From a bacterium (GTDB lineage Bacteria; Chloroflexota; Dormibacteria; UBA8260; Bog-877), in NCBI GenBank assembly GCA_021802115.1, contig JAKABA010000016.1, positions 1 through 51,284 of the forward strand: a stretch of 51,284 nucleotides of DNA, read 5' to 3'. Position numbers and translations under genes: made by a program. The number at the start of each line of letters is the position of its first letter. Position 1 is the stretch's first letter. Shown one piece after another: positions 42,017 through 49,565 of the stretch. The notes beneath the pieces are model-generated. The model saw only the letters and a program-made list of their open reading frames with translations, searched no databases and was not told the DNA's origin.

Positions 42017-43216
42017 ATGATTCCGCCCATGGCATGGCCACTCTGGATGGGTCTCGAGTTGGCGCTGACCGGCCTGGCGGCCGCCGTGATCTACCGCCGG
42101 GTGCGCCGCCGGCCGTTCGCCTTCAACACGGTGGAAGAGCGCGCCACCCTGCGCACCCTGGCCTTCGCCACCTCGGCGGTCTCCACCCTGCGCCAGGGCC
42201 TGACCACGCGGACCGCGCTCAAGGTGCTGCGCTCCCTGGTGCTGCAGTCGGGGGGGATGGCGGCCGCGATCTACGACAGCCGCAGCCTGCTGGGCTACCA
42301 AGCGGCTCCCAAGAGCGGCGCCGAGGTCCACGGCAAGCACATTGAGGAGGAGCTGGCGGCCGTCCAGGCCGCCCTGGGCTCGGGACGGACCCAGCTCCTG
42401 CGCCTGCACGCGGCGGAGCCCTGGCACAGCTGTCCCCTGCGCACCGCGGTGGTGGCCCCGCTCATCCTGGACGAACATCCGGTGGCCGCCCTGGTCACAT
42501 ACCACGGAGGCGAGCCCAGCCCGGCCCAGCTGCGGGTGACCAGCGACCTGGCCGAGCTGCTGGCGACCCAGCTCCGCCTGCAACGGGCCGACCAACAGCA
42601 GTCGGCGCTGGTGCGCTCGGAGCTGCGGGCACTGCGCGCCCAGATCTCACCTCACTTCATCTACAACACCCTAGCCACCATCGCCAGCTTCGTCCGCACC
42701 GACCCGGAGCGGGCCCGCGAGCTTCTCATCGAGTTCGCGGACTTCAGCCGCCGGGCCTTCTCCGGCCCCAGCTCGGAGTTCACCACGCTGGCCGACGAGC
42801 TGGTCTACGTGAACCAGTACCTGACCCTGGAGCAGGCCCGCTTCGGGGCCCGGTTGACGGTGCGCTACCACATCGAGCCCGAGGTGCTGAGCACCGTGGT
42901 GCCGACCCTTCTGGTCCAGCCCCTGGTCGAGAACGCCGTCAAGCACGGGATCGAGCAGCGCCAGGGCAACGGCGTCATCTCGATCGAGGCCAGCGACCAG
43001 GACGACGAGTGCCTGATCTCGGTCAGGGACGATGGCCAGGGCTTCGGCTCACCCCTGGACCTGGGCGAGCACCCGGGGGCGCTGGGCAACATCAATCGCC
43101 GCCTCAGCCACATCTTCGGGCCGGCTCACGGGCTTGAGATCGAGTCCAACCCAGGAGGCGGCACCGTGGTCAGGGTCAGGATTCCCAAGTACCGTCCGGG
43201 CGTGAAGGCCTCCTAG
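42017..43216 (+). CDS. LytS-type sensor histidine kinase
   Basis: 399 residues from ATG 42017; ATG 42029 is also possible. One membrane segment at the N-terminus (MGLELALTGLAAAVIY) is followed by a GAF-like domain (about 40-190). The His_kinase domain (PF06580-type) comes next, with phospho-acceptor His 213 in QISPHFIYNTLA. The HATPase domain has LVENAVKHGIEQ (N box) and RDDGQGFG. It is the cognate partner of the LytTR regulator that starts directly after its stop. The lack of a periplasmic domain suggests it senses a cytoplasmic signal or the neighbouring transporter. Control of acetate uptake is inferred from context. Confidence 0.9.
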   Translation: MIPPMAWPLWMGLELALTGLAAAVIYRRVRRRPFAFNTVEERATLRTLAFATSAVSTLRQGLTTRTALKVLRSLVLQSGGMAAAIYDSRSLLGYQAAPKSGAEVHGKHIEEELAAVQAALGSGRTQLLRLHAAEPWHSCPLRTAVVAPLILDEHPVAALVTYHGGEPSPAQLRVTSDLAELLATQLRLQRADQQQSALVRSELRALRAQISPHFIYNTLATIASFVRTDPERARELLIEFADFSRRAFSGPSSEFTTLADELVYVNQYLTLEQARFGARLTVRYHIEPEVLSTVVPTLLVQPLVENAVKHGIEQRQGNGVISIEASDQDDECLISVRDDGQGFGSPLDLGEHPGALGNINRRLSHIFGPAHGLEIESNPGGGTVVRVRIPKYRPGVKAS

Positions 43217-43969
43217 GTGACCGAGCCCCCGTTCCTGGCGGTCGTCGTCGACGACGAGCCCCCCGCCCGCGAGGAGCTCTGCTACCTGCTGCGGCAGTCG
43301 CCCCGGGTGGGTGAGGTGCTGGAGGCGGAGGATGCCAGCCGGGCCATGGACCTGCTGGCCCAGCGCCGAGCCGACGTCCTCTTCCTGGACATCCAGATGC
43401 CCGGGCTGGACGGTTTGCAGGTGGCCCAGCTGGTGGCGGAGATGCCCGAGCCACCCCCGGTGGTCTTCGTCACCGCCTTCGAGCAGCACGCGGTGGAGGC
43501 CTTCCACCTGGCCGCCTTCGACTACCTGCTCAAGCCGGTTCGCACTGACCGCCTCAACCTGACCCTGGAAAGGCTGGCGCTGGCGGCCCGGGTTGCCCGT
43601 GGCAAAGGCGCCGAGGCGGGCGAGGCGCCCCCCCTGGACGACCGCCTGGCGGTCACTCACCGGGGCCACATCGTGCTGCTGCCGGTGGCCGACATCCGGG
43701 TGGCCGAGGTCTCCGGCGAACGGGTGGCCCTGATCACCGCCGAGGGCCGCTACATGGCCCGGCTGCGGATCCAGGAGCTGGAGGAGCGGCTGGCGCGCCA
43801 GGGCTTCATGCGCGTTCACCGCCACTACCTGGTCAACCTCCGGCACGTGACCGCGGTGGAGAGCTTCGTCAACAACACCTACCTGCTGCGGCTGGCGGGA
43901 GTGAGCGAGCTGGCGGTCCCCGTCTCCCGCCGCCACGGACCTCAGCTGCGCTCGGCGCTGGGGCTCTGA
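43217..43969 (+). CDS. LytTR-family response regulator
   Basis: 250 residues from GTG 43217, directly abutting the kinase TAG. The receiver domain has the acidic pair VVVDDEP, phospho-acceptor Asp 58 (LFLDIQMPG), Thr (FVTAFEQ) and Lys (LLKPVRTD). The LytTR DNA-binding domain starts at about residue 145 (DDRLAVTHRGHIVLLP) and has VHRHYLVNLRHV. LytTR proteins usually bind tandem direct repeats. The likely targets are its own promoter and the divergent acs promoter (inference). Confidence 0.93.
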   Translation: MTEPPFLAVVVDDEPPAREELCYLLRQSPRVGEVLEAEDASRAMDLLAQRRADVLFLDIQMPGLDGLQVAQLVAEMPEPPPVVFVTAFEQHAVEAFHLAAFDYLLKPVRTDRLNLTLERLALAARVARGKGAEAGEAPPLDDRLAVTHRGHIVLLPVADIRVAEVSGERVALITAEGRYMARLRIQELEERLARQGFMRVHRHYLVNLRHVTAVESFVNNTYLLRLAGVSELAVPVSRRHGPQLRSALGL

Positions 43970-43976
43970 GGCGCCA

Positions 43977-44303
43977 GTGGCCCAGCTCCCCGGCTCGGAC
44001 CAATCGCCCCGGCTCCTGGAGTTCGAGGAGCAGACCGAGGTGGGGGGCCTCTACCTGCAGGCGCTGATGCGACGCCAGCTGCGTCTCAGCCTGACTTTGG
44101 CCCTCACCTTCGTGGCTTTCCTTGGCGTCCAGCCCCTGCTCTCCACCTTCTGGCCCCCCTGGACCGCCATCAAGCTGGCGGGAATCCCTTTGCCCTGGCT
44201 GGTGCTGGGGGTGGGCTCATACCCACTCCTGATCTGGCTGGGCAGCCTCTATGTGAGCCGCGCCGAGGAGGTGGACGAGGAGTTCACCGACCTCCTCCGC
44301 TGA
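43977..44303 (+). CDS. DUF485 membrane protein (YjcH-like)
   Basis: 108 residues from GTG 43977, 7 bp after the regulator. Two membrane spans (LSLTLALTFVAFLGVQPLL; LPWLVLGVGSYPLLIWLGSL) and a charged C-terminus (YVSRAEEVDEEFTDLL). DUF485 genes routinely precede actP in acetate-transport operons. It starts and ends within 11 bp of its neighbours, so it is cotranscribed with the symporter. Confidence 0.9.
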   Translation: MAQLPGSDQSPRLLEFEEQTEVGGLYLQALMRRQLRLSLTLALTFVAFLGVQPLLSTFWPPWTAIKLAGIPLPWLVLGVGSYPLLIWLGSLYVSRAEEVDEEFTDLLR

Positions 44304-44313
44304 GGGCCCCGGA

Positions 44314-46194
44314 TTGAGCCCCTCCTCGGCCGCCGTCTTCGGCCTTTTGGCGATGGCGGCTCTCAGCCTGGCGGCCGGCCTCTTCGCCCGCCGCTTCGCG
44401 CACACCACCTCCGACTTCATGGTGGCGGCCCGGGCCATGTCGCCCCGGATCAACGCCGCCGCCATCAGCGGCGAGTACCTCAGCGCCGCCTCCTTCATGG
44501 GAATCGCCGGGCTGGTGATGCAGTACGGCTATGACGTGCTCTGGTACCCGGTCGGCTACGCGGCCGGCTACCTGCTGCTGCTGCTCTTCATCGCCGGGCC
44601 GCTCCGGCGCTTCGGCGCCTACACCATCCCCGACTTCGCCGAGGGGCGCTTCGACAGCCCCCGCTTCCGGCGGCTGGCGGTGGGCCTGGTGCTGGTGATC
44701 GGGTTCTTCTATGCCCTGCCCCAGGTGGAGGCGGCCGGGATCACGGTGGAGACCGCCTCGGGGCTCCCCTACTGGGTCGGGGTGGTGGTGGTCTCGGGGG
44801 TCGTGATCGCCAACGTCACCGCCGGGGGTATGCGCGGGATAACCCTGGTCCAGAGCCTTCAGTTCGCCGTCAAGGTGTTCGCCATCTCGCTGCCGGCCTT
44901 CCTGCTGCTGCTCCACTTCGGCGGACCAGCGACCCCCTTCGGGGGGGCGGGGCTGGCCCGGCTGCCCCACCAGACCACGTACCAGGTGACTGCGGGTGAG
45001 CTCTGGCAGCTCCCGGCGGCGACCGAGCTGCGGGTCAGCCAGCCCACCACCGTGGCCTGGCAGCGGGGCGGCCTGGTGCGCGCTCCGGGAGCTGTCAGCG
45101 CCGAGGTGGCGGCGCCCCCGTCGCGACCTCAAGCGCGGATCCGAGGGCGCCGGCTGGCGATCTTTGGCCGCGCCCTTCTTCCCAAGGGCACGGTCATCTG
45201 GCAGGGAGCGGCAGCGGTCACCCTAGGGGCGGGTACCGCCGCGCCCTACGGCAGCTCGACCCCGGTCAGCACCAACACCGCCTGGATGGGACCGTTCGGA
45301 CCGCTGGCGGGCGGCAGCGGGCACTCCCTGCTCTTCACCTACTCCCTGATCATGGCGATCCTGCTGGGGACGATCGGGCTGCCTCACATCCTGGTGCGCT
45401 TCTACACCAACCCCGACGCCCGAGCCTCCCGCCGCACCGCCCTGGTGGTGCTGGTGATGCTGGGGGCCTTCTACATCTGGCCCCCCGTGTACGGCGCCCT
45501 GGGCCGGGCCCTCGATCCCTCCCTGTACGGATCCAACCTCACCGACTCGGTGGTGCTGGTGCTGCCGTCGCTGCTGGGGGGCTGGCTGGGCCAGCTACTG
45601 CTGGCGGTGGTCTCGGCGGGCGCCTTCGCGGCCTTCACCTCGACTCTGAGCGGCCTGCTGGTCTCGCTGGCGGGCGCCCTCGGCCATGATGTCTATGGTC
45701 GCTGGCTCCGCCCCGAGGCGGGACCGGTGGCGAGACGGCGGGCCTTCCAGCTGGCCGCGCTGCTGTCCGGGGTGGCGGCGGCCGGGTTGGGGTTGATGGT
45801 GGGCCAGTTCAACATCAGCGTGCTGGTGGGTTGGGCCTTCGCGATCGCGGCCAGCTCCTTCTTCCCTCTCCTGGTGCTCGGGATCTGGTGGCCGCGGCTG
45901 ACCACCGCCGGGGCCGCCCTGGGGGTGGCCCTGGGCGGCAGCCTCGCCACCCTCGCCATCGTGACCACCATGGTGGCCACGGTCGCCCCCTCTCTGGAGC
46001 TCTTCCTGGCCCGGGAGTCGGCCCTGGCCGTGCTCCTGTCCCAGCCCGCCATCGTCACCGTGCCGGTGGCATTCCTGGCCATGGTGGCGCTCTCCTGGCT
46101 GCGCCCGAACCCCCCGGCCGGGGTCGCCGCCAAGATGGTCCAGCTGCACGCCCCGGAGCTGCTGGGCCTGCGTCGGGACTACATCCCCGAGTAG
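44314..46194 (+). CDS. actP: Sodium/cation:acetate symporter (ActP-like, SSS family)
   Basis: 626 residues from TTG 44314. The N-terminal motif (SDFMVAARAMSPRINAAAISG, then EYLSAASFMGIAG) and GTIGLPHILVRFYTNPDAR are typical of ActP. It is roughly 75 residues longer than E. coli ActP. The extra length lies mainly between about residues 205 and 330, a beta-rich, probably extracytoplasmic insertion (TTYQVTAGELWQLP, AVTLGAGTAAPYG). It imports acetate with sodium or protons and complements the SatP-type channel. Last gene of the kinase-regulator-DUF485 operon. Its stop lies 1 bp from that of the convergent dehydrogenase gene. Confidence 0.93.
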   Translation: MSPSSAAVFGLLAMAALSLAAGLFARRFAHTTSDFMVAARAMSPRINAAAISGEYLSAASFMGIAGLVMQYGYDVLWYPVGYAAGYLLLLLFIAGPLRRFGAYTIPDFAEGRFDSPRFRRLAVGLVLVIGFFYALPQVEAAGITVETASGLPYWVGVVVVSGVVIANVTAGGMRGITLVQSLQFAVKVFAISLPAFLLLLHFGGPATPFGGAGLARLPHQTTYQVTAGELWQLPAATELRVSQPTTVAWQRGGLVRAPGAVSAEVAAPPSRPQARIRGRRLAIFGRALLPKGTVIWQGAAAVTLGAGTAAPYGSSTPVSTNTAWMGPFGPLAGGSGHSLLFTYSLIMAILLGTIGLPHILVRFYTNPDARASRRTALVVLVMLGAFYIWPPVYGALGRALDPSLYGSNLTDSVVLVLPSLLGGWLGQLLLAVVSAGAFAAFTSTLSGLLVSLAGALGHDVYGRWLRPEAGPVARRRAFQLAALLSGVAAAGLGLMVGQFNISVLVGWAFAIAASSFFPLLVLGIWWPRLTTAGAALGVALGGSLATLAIVTTMVATVAPSLELFLARESALAVLLSQPAIVTVPVAFLAMVALSWLRPNPPAGVAAKMVQLHAPELLGLRRDYIPE

Positions 46195-46195
46195 G

Positions 46196-47191
46196 TCAGT
46201 AGCCGCGTACGGGGTCGGCCAGGTTGCGCAGTGGCTGACCCTGGGCGAACCTCCTCAGCTGCTCCCCGAACAGCTCGCAGGTGCGCCGGGTGAAGTTGGC
46301 TGAGCTCCAGCTGACGTGGGGGGAGATGAAGACACCCGGCGCGTCCCAGAGCGGCGAGCCCGGGGGCAGAGGCTCCTCCTCGAAGGCGTCCAGGTAGGCC
46401 GCCTGCAGGGGACCCGAGCGCAGCCGGGAGAGCAGCGCCCGTTCGTCGATCAGGCCGCCCCTGGCGATGTTCACCAGGCAGCTCCCCTGGTTGAGCCGGG
46501 CCAGCAGCCGGTCGTCCACCACTCCTCTGGTCTCGGCGGTGAGGGGAGCCGCCAGCACCACCGCGTCGGCCCCCTGGCAGACCAGCTGGAAATCCTCCTG
46601 GGGATGGACGGACTGGACCAGTCCGTCGCCACCCAGATCGGGATGGCGACGCACCGCGACCACCCGGGCGCCGAAGGGCGCCAGCAGCCGCGCGGTCGCG
46701 GTCCCGATGGCTCCCAGCCCGAAGAGGACCACCCGCAGGTCCCCCAGCTCCCGCAGGGGTAGGGCCTCCCAGCTGTGCTGACCCTGGTGCGCCCAGAGCT
46801 CGGGGTAACGCTTGCAGTGCTGCAGCAGGCAGCCCACCACGAACTCGGCGATGGGGGTGGCCACCACCCCCACCGAGTTGGTGAGGATGACTCCGGGACG
46901 GCCCGCCAAGAGCTCGGCCATCTGGTCCAGCCCGGCGCTGACCGTGTGCACCCAGCGAACCTCGGGATGCGAGGCCAGCGCCTCCACGAAGGGGTCGGGG
47001 CTGACTCCCACCAAGCGCCCCGAGAAGAGCCGCCAGATGCAGTCCACCGTGCCGACCTCAGCTGAGGACTGCTCGGGCGGGATCACCACCAGCTCGACCT
47101 CGGGCCCGGCCAGGTGCTGGACCAGGTCCAGGTCCGGCTCCGGGTAGCGGCCCACCACCAGGCAGCGCACTCGGGCGGTTGCCGACGCCAT
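46196..47191 (-). CDS. D-2-hydroxyacid dehydrogenase (NAD-dependent)
   Basis: 331 residues. The Rossmann nucleotide-binding motif is VVLFGLGAIGTATARLL near residue 155. Catalytic residues of the family are visible: Arg in NIARGGLIDE, Glu in AYLDAFEEEPLP and His in ISPHVSW. The substrate (glyoxylate, hydroxypyruvate or other 2-oxoacid) cannot be fixed. Its ATG overlaps the stop of the Dabb gene (TGATG), so the two are coupled. Confidence 0.92.
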   Translation of the reverse strand: MASATARVRCLVVGRYPEPDLDLVQHLAGPEVELVVIPPEQSSAEVGTVDCIWRLFSGRLVGVSPDPFVEALASHPEVRWVHTVSAGLDQMAELLAGRPGVILTNSVGVVATPIAEFVVGCLLQHCKRYPELWAHQGQHSWEALPLRELGDLRVVLFGLGAIGTATARLLAPFGARVVAVRRHPDLGGDGLVQSVHPQEDFQLVCQGADAVVLAAPLTAETRGVVDDRLLARLNQGSCLVNIARGGLIDERALLSRLRSGPLQAAYLDAFEEEPLPPGSPLWDAPGVFISPHVSWSSANFTRRTCELFGEQLRRFAQGQPLRNLADPVRGY

Positions 47192-47490
47192 CAGGCGGGC
47201 ACCTCGAACTGGATGGCCCGGCGCTCGGCCGCCCAGGGCTCGATCAGCTCCCTGATGACCCAGAGGTGCCGGGGGTGGGCGGCGTAGGCCCGGTAGCCGG
47301 CGGCGTCATCGAAGTCGGCCACGATGCCGAAGTCCGAGTTGGTGGGATTGAGCCCGAGGTCCGGGCCCAGCTGGTAGCCGCGGACGGTCGGGATCTGGGC
47401 CGGCAGCGCCGCCAGCGCCTCGGAAACCGCGCTCACCGCCTCCTTGGGGCATCCCTCCCGCCAGCGGATCAGGACCAGGTGTCTCAGCAC
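47191..47490 (-). CDS. Dabb (stress-responsive A/B barrel) domain protein
   Basis: 99 residues from GTG 47490, with GGAGG about 8 nt upstream; the longer open frame to 47607 is not supported. The single domain starts LRHLVLIRWREG and contains YQLGPDLGLNP, DFGIVADFDDAAGYRAY and HPRHLWVIRELIEPW, as expected for a dimeric alpha-beta barrel. Some members are small-molecule cyclases or heme-binding; function here is unknown. Coupled to the dehydrogenase. Confidence 0.88.
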   Translation of the reverse strand: MLRHLVLIRWREGCPKEAVSAVSEALAALPAQIPTVRGYQLGPDLGLNPTNSDFGIVADFDDAAGYRAYAAHPRHLWVIRELIEPWAAERRAIQFEVPA

Positions 47491-47544
47491 TACCTTCGCC
47501 TCCCTGTCACGACCGCACCCGAGCCAGATGCGGACCCACTTCGG

Positions 47545-47550
47545 CATTAT
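47545..47550 (+). promoter_or_regulatory. -10 box of the rhodanese gene (leaderless)
   Basis: CATTAT lies 6 nt before ATG 47557, with no Shine-Dalgarno between. Confidence 0.35.
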
Positions 47551-47556
47551 GTCGGG

Positions 47557-48381
47557 ATGGACCAGCTGCCCTCCCCCACGGTAACCCCACGGTGGCTCGG
47601 TCAGCACCTGGCTGATCCCGACCTGCGCGTCCTAGACGTGCGCTGGTCGCTGCCCGACGGAGCGGATGAGGATGCCTATCGCCGCGGGCACATACCAGGC
47701 GCTGTCTTCTGCAACCTCGACACCGAGCTGGCGGCGCAGCCGGGACCCGGGGGCCGCCACCCGCTCCCGGACCCGGGGGCCTTCTCAGCGGCGATGCGGG
47801 CCCACGGCATCTCGGGCGCCACCGCGGTCGTGGTCTACGACGAGGTGACCGGGGGAGCGGCGAGGGCCTGGTGGCTGCTGCGGGCGGGCGGCCATGAGGC
47901 GGTGTCGGTGCTGGACGGCGGGGTGGGCGGCTTCGTGGGCGCCGGCGGGGTTCTGGTGACCCAGGTCGAGCGGCCTGTGCCGGGGGACTTTCGGGCGACC
48001 GGGTTCTCCGGCTGGTTGGGCAAAGAGCAGATCGCAAGCGGCGAGGCGGAGGGCCGCCTGATCCTGGACGGCCGCGCCAGGGACCGTTTTCTGGGCACTC
48101 CCAACCCCCTTGACCCGAGGCCCGGGCACATGCCCCGGGCGCGCAGCCTGCCCTGGACCGAGCTCTATGCCCAGGGCCGGGTCAGGAGCCCCAGCGAGGT
48201 GCGCCAGCTGCTGGCAGCAAGCGGCTACCGGGGGCAGCCGCTGCTGGCCTACTGCGGGTCCGGAGTCACCTCCGCCGCCATGCTGCTGGCCTTCGCCGCC
48301 GCCGGGGTCGAGGACAGCCTGCTCTACCCCGGCTCCTGGAGCGAATGGGCCCAGGACCCGGCCCTCCCGGTCGAGCGCTGA
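47557..48381 (+). CDS. Sulfurtransferase with tandem rhodanese domains
   Basis: 274 residues in two rhodanese domains. The first, inactive, has LRVLDVRWSLP and YRRGHIPGAVFCNLD. The second has LILDGRARDRFLG and the catalytic Cys in LLAYCGSGVTSA. Enzymes of this type (SseA/thiosulfate or 3-mercaptopyruvate sulfurtransferase) move sulfane sulfur to cyanide or thiols. The six-residue active loop CGSGVT is the form often linked to mercaptopyruvate sulfurtransferases. Stands alone, with ATG 47557 as start. Confidence 0.93.
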   Translation: MDQLPSPTVTPRWLGQHLADPDLRVLDVRWSLPDGADEDAYRRGHIPGAVFCNLDTELAAQPGPGGRHPLPDPGAFSAAMRAHGISGATAVVVYDEVTGGAARAWWLLRAGGHEAVSVLDGGVGGFVGAGGVLVTQVERPVPGDFRATGFSGWLGKEQIASGEAEGRLILDGRARDRFLGTPNPLDPRPGHMPRARSLPWTELYAQGRVRSPSEVRQLLAASGYRGQPLLAYCGSGVTSAAMLLAFAAAGVEDSLLYPGSWSEWAQDPALPVER

Positions 48382-48391
48382 CCGGGAACGG

Positions 48392-49141
48392 TCAGCTGCC
48401 CCGCACCACCTTGTAGCTGGTCGCCTGGCGCAGCGGCCGCATCACGATCTGGTCCAGGTTGACGTGAGCCGGCCGGGTGACGGCGAAGGCGACCACGTCG
48501 GCCACGTCGTCGGCGGTGAGCGGCTGGAGCCCCGCGTAGACCGCCTCCGCGCGCGCCTGGTCACCCGCGAACCGGTTGCGGGAGAAGTCGGTCTCCACCA
48601 TCCCCGGGCAGACCTCGGTGATGCGCACCGGCCGGCCCGCCAGCTCCAGGCGCAGGGTTTGGTTGATGGCGTGGACGCCGTGCTTGGCGGCGGTGTATCC
48701 GGCCCCGCCCTCGTAGACCTCGAAGGCGGCGGTGGAGGAGATGTTGACCACGTGGCCCCGCCCGGAGCGCTCCAGGGCCGGCAGCAGGGCCTTGGTCATG
48801 GCCATCAGCCCCAGCACGTTGACCTCCCACATCCACCGCCACTGGGCCGGGTCCGCCGCCGCCACCGGCTCCAGGCCGCGGGCGCCGCCGGCGTTGTTGA
48901 CCAGCACCGCCGCCTCCTCGATCCCCTGGCAGAAGCGGTCCACGCTGGCCTGGTCGCTCACGTCCAGGAGCCGGGACTCGCCGCCGAGCTCGGCCGCCAG
49001 CGGCTCCAGGAGCTCCATCCGGCGGGCCCCCAGGAGGACCCGGAAGCCCTCCGCCGCCAACCGGCGCGCGATCGCCTCCCCAATCCCGGCACTGGCGCCG
49101 CTGATCACCGCCAGCGGCCGGTCGTCGTTCGCTGTCGCCAT
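48392..49141 (-). CDS. Short-chain dehydrogenase/reductase (YdfG-like)
   Basis: 249 residues from ATG 49141, with AGGAGG 7 nt upstream; the upstream ATG 49171 is less likely. Motifs: AVISGASAGIGEAIAR (cofactor Gly motif), VNNAGG, VNISSTAAFEVYEGGAGYTAAKHG (Ser, Tyr, Lys catalytic set) and CPGMVETDFS. It is closest in pattern to YdfG-type NADP-dependent 3-hydroxyacid/serine dehydrogenases. Convergent with the rhodanese gene. Confidence 0.92.
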   Translation of the reverse strand: MATANDDRPLAVISGASAGIGEAIARRLAAEGFRVLLGARRMELLEPLAAELGGESRLLDVSDQASVDRFCQGIEEAAVLVNNAGGARGLEPVAAADPAQWRWMWEVNVLGLMAMTKALLPALERSGRGHVVNISSTAAFEVYEGGAGYTAAKHGVHAINQTLRLELAGRPVRITEVCPGMVETDFSRNRFAGDQARAEAVYAGLQPLTADDVADVVAFAVTRPAHVNLDQIVMRPLRQATSYKVVRGS

Positions 49142-49190
49142 CTGCCCACCTCCTGGTTCCGCTCCCTTCATCGCCTCACCCTCCCTTTAA

Positions 49191-49565
49191 CTATGGGTCG
49201 TCCGGGCGCCTCCTGGGGCCCGACCTGGAAGTGGGCGCTCGACCCTGGATAAGGGTGGCCAGGCGGGCTGGGTCCGCGCCCGCCACCTCGAACACCTTGG
49301 TGCGGGAGCGGGCGCCCGAGAGCAGCCGGATCGAGGCAGGGGGAACTGAGAGGGCGTCAGAGAGGGCGTCCTGGACAGCCCGGTTGGCGCGCCCGTCCAG
49401 CGCCGGCGCGGTCACCCAGACGCTCAGCACCGGCGGTTCGGCCGACCCGTGACGGCCGCCGACCTCGGCCCGGCTGGAGTTGGGATGCACGCGAACGGTG
49501 AGTCGCCCGGCGATGGGCTGCCGGGCCCCAGCGGCGCTCCGGGGCGCTGCCCGCAGGCGCCTCAC
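49191..49565 (-). CDS. DUF167 (YggU) family protein
   Basis: 124 residues from GTG 49565, overlapping the tryptophanase stop (GTGA). The domain core is GRLTVRVHPNSSRAEVGG, VTAPALDGRANRAV and IRLLSGARSRTKVFEV. Function of DUF167 is unknown; the fold is small alpha/beta. The first 20 residues before the domain are Arg/Ala-rich and may be non-native. A longer open frame covering most of the tryptophanase gene is a shadow. Confidence 0.85.
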   Translation of the reverse strand: MRRLRAAPRSAAGARQPIAGRLTVRVHPNSSRAEVGGRHGSAEPPVLSVWVTAPALDGRANRAVQDALSDALSVPPASIRLLSGARSRTKVFEVAGADPARLATLIQGRAPTSRSGPRRRPDDP

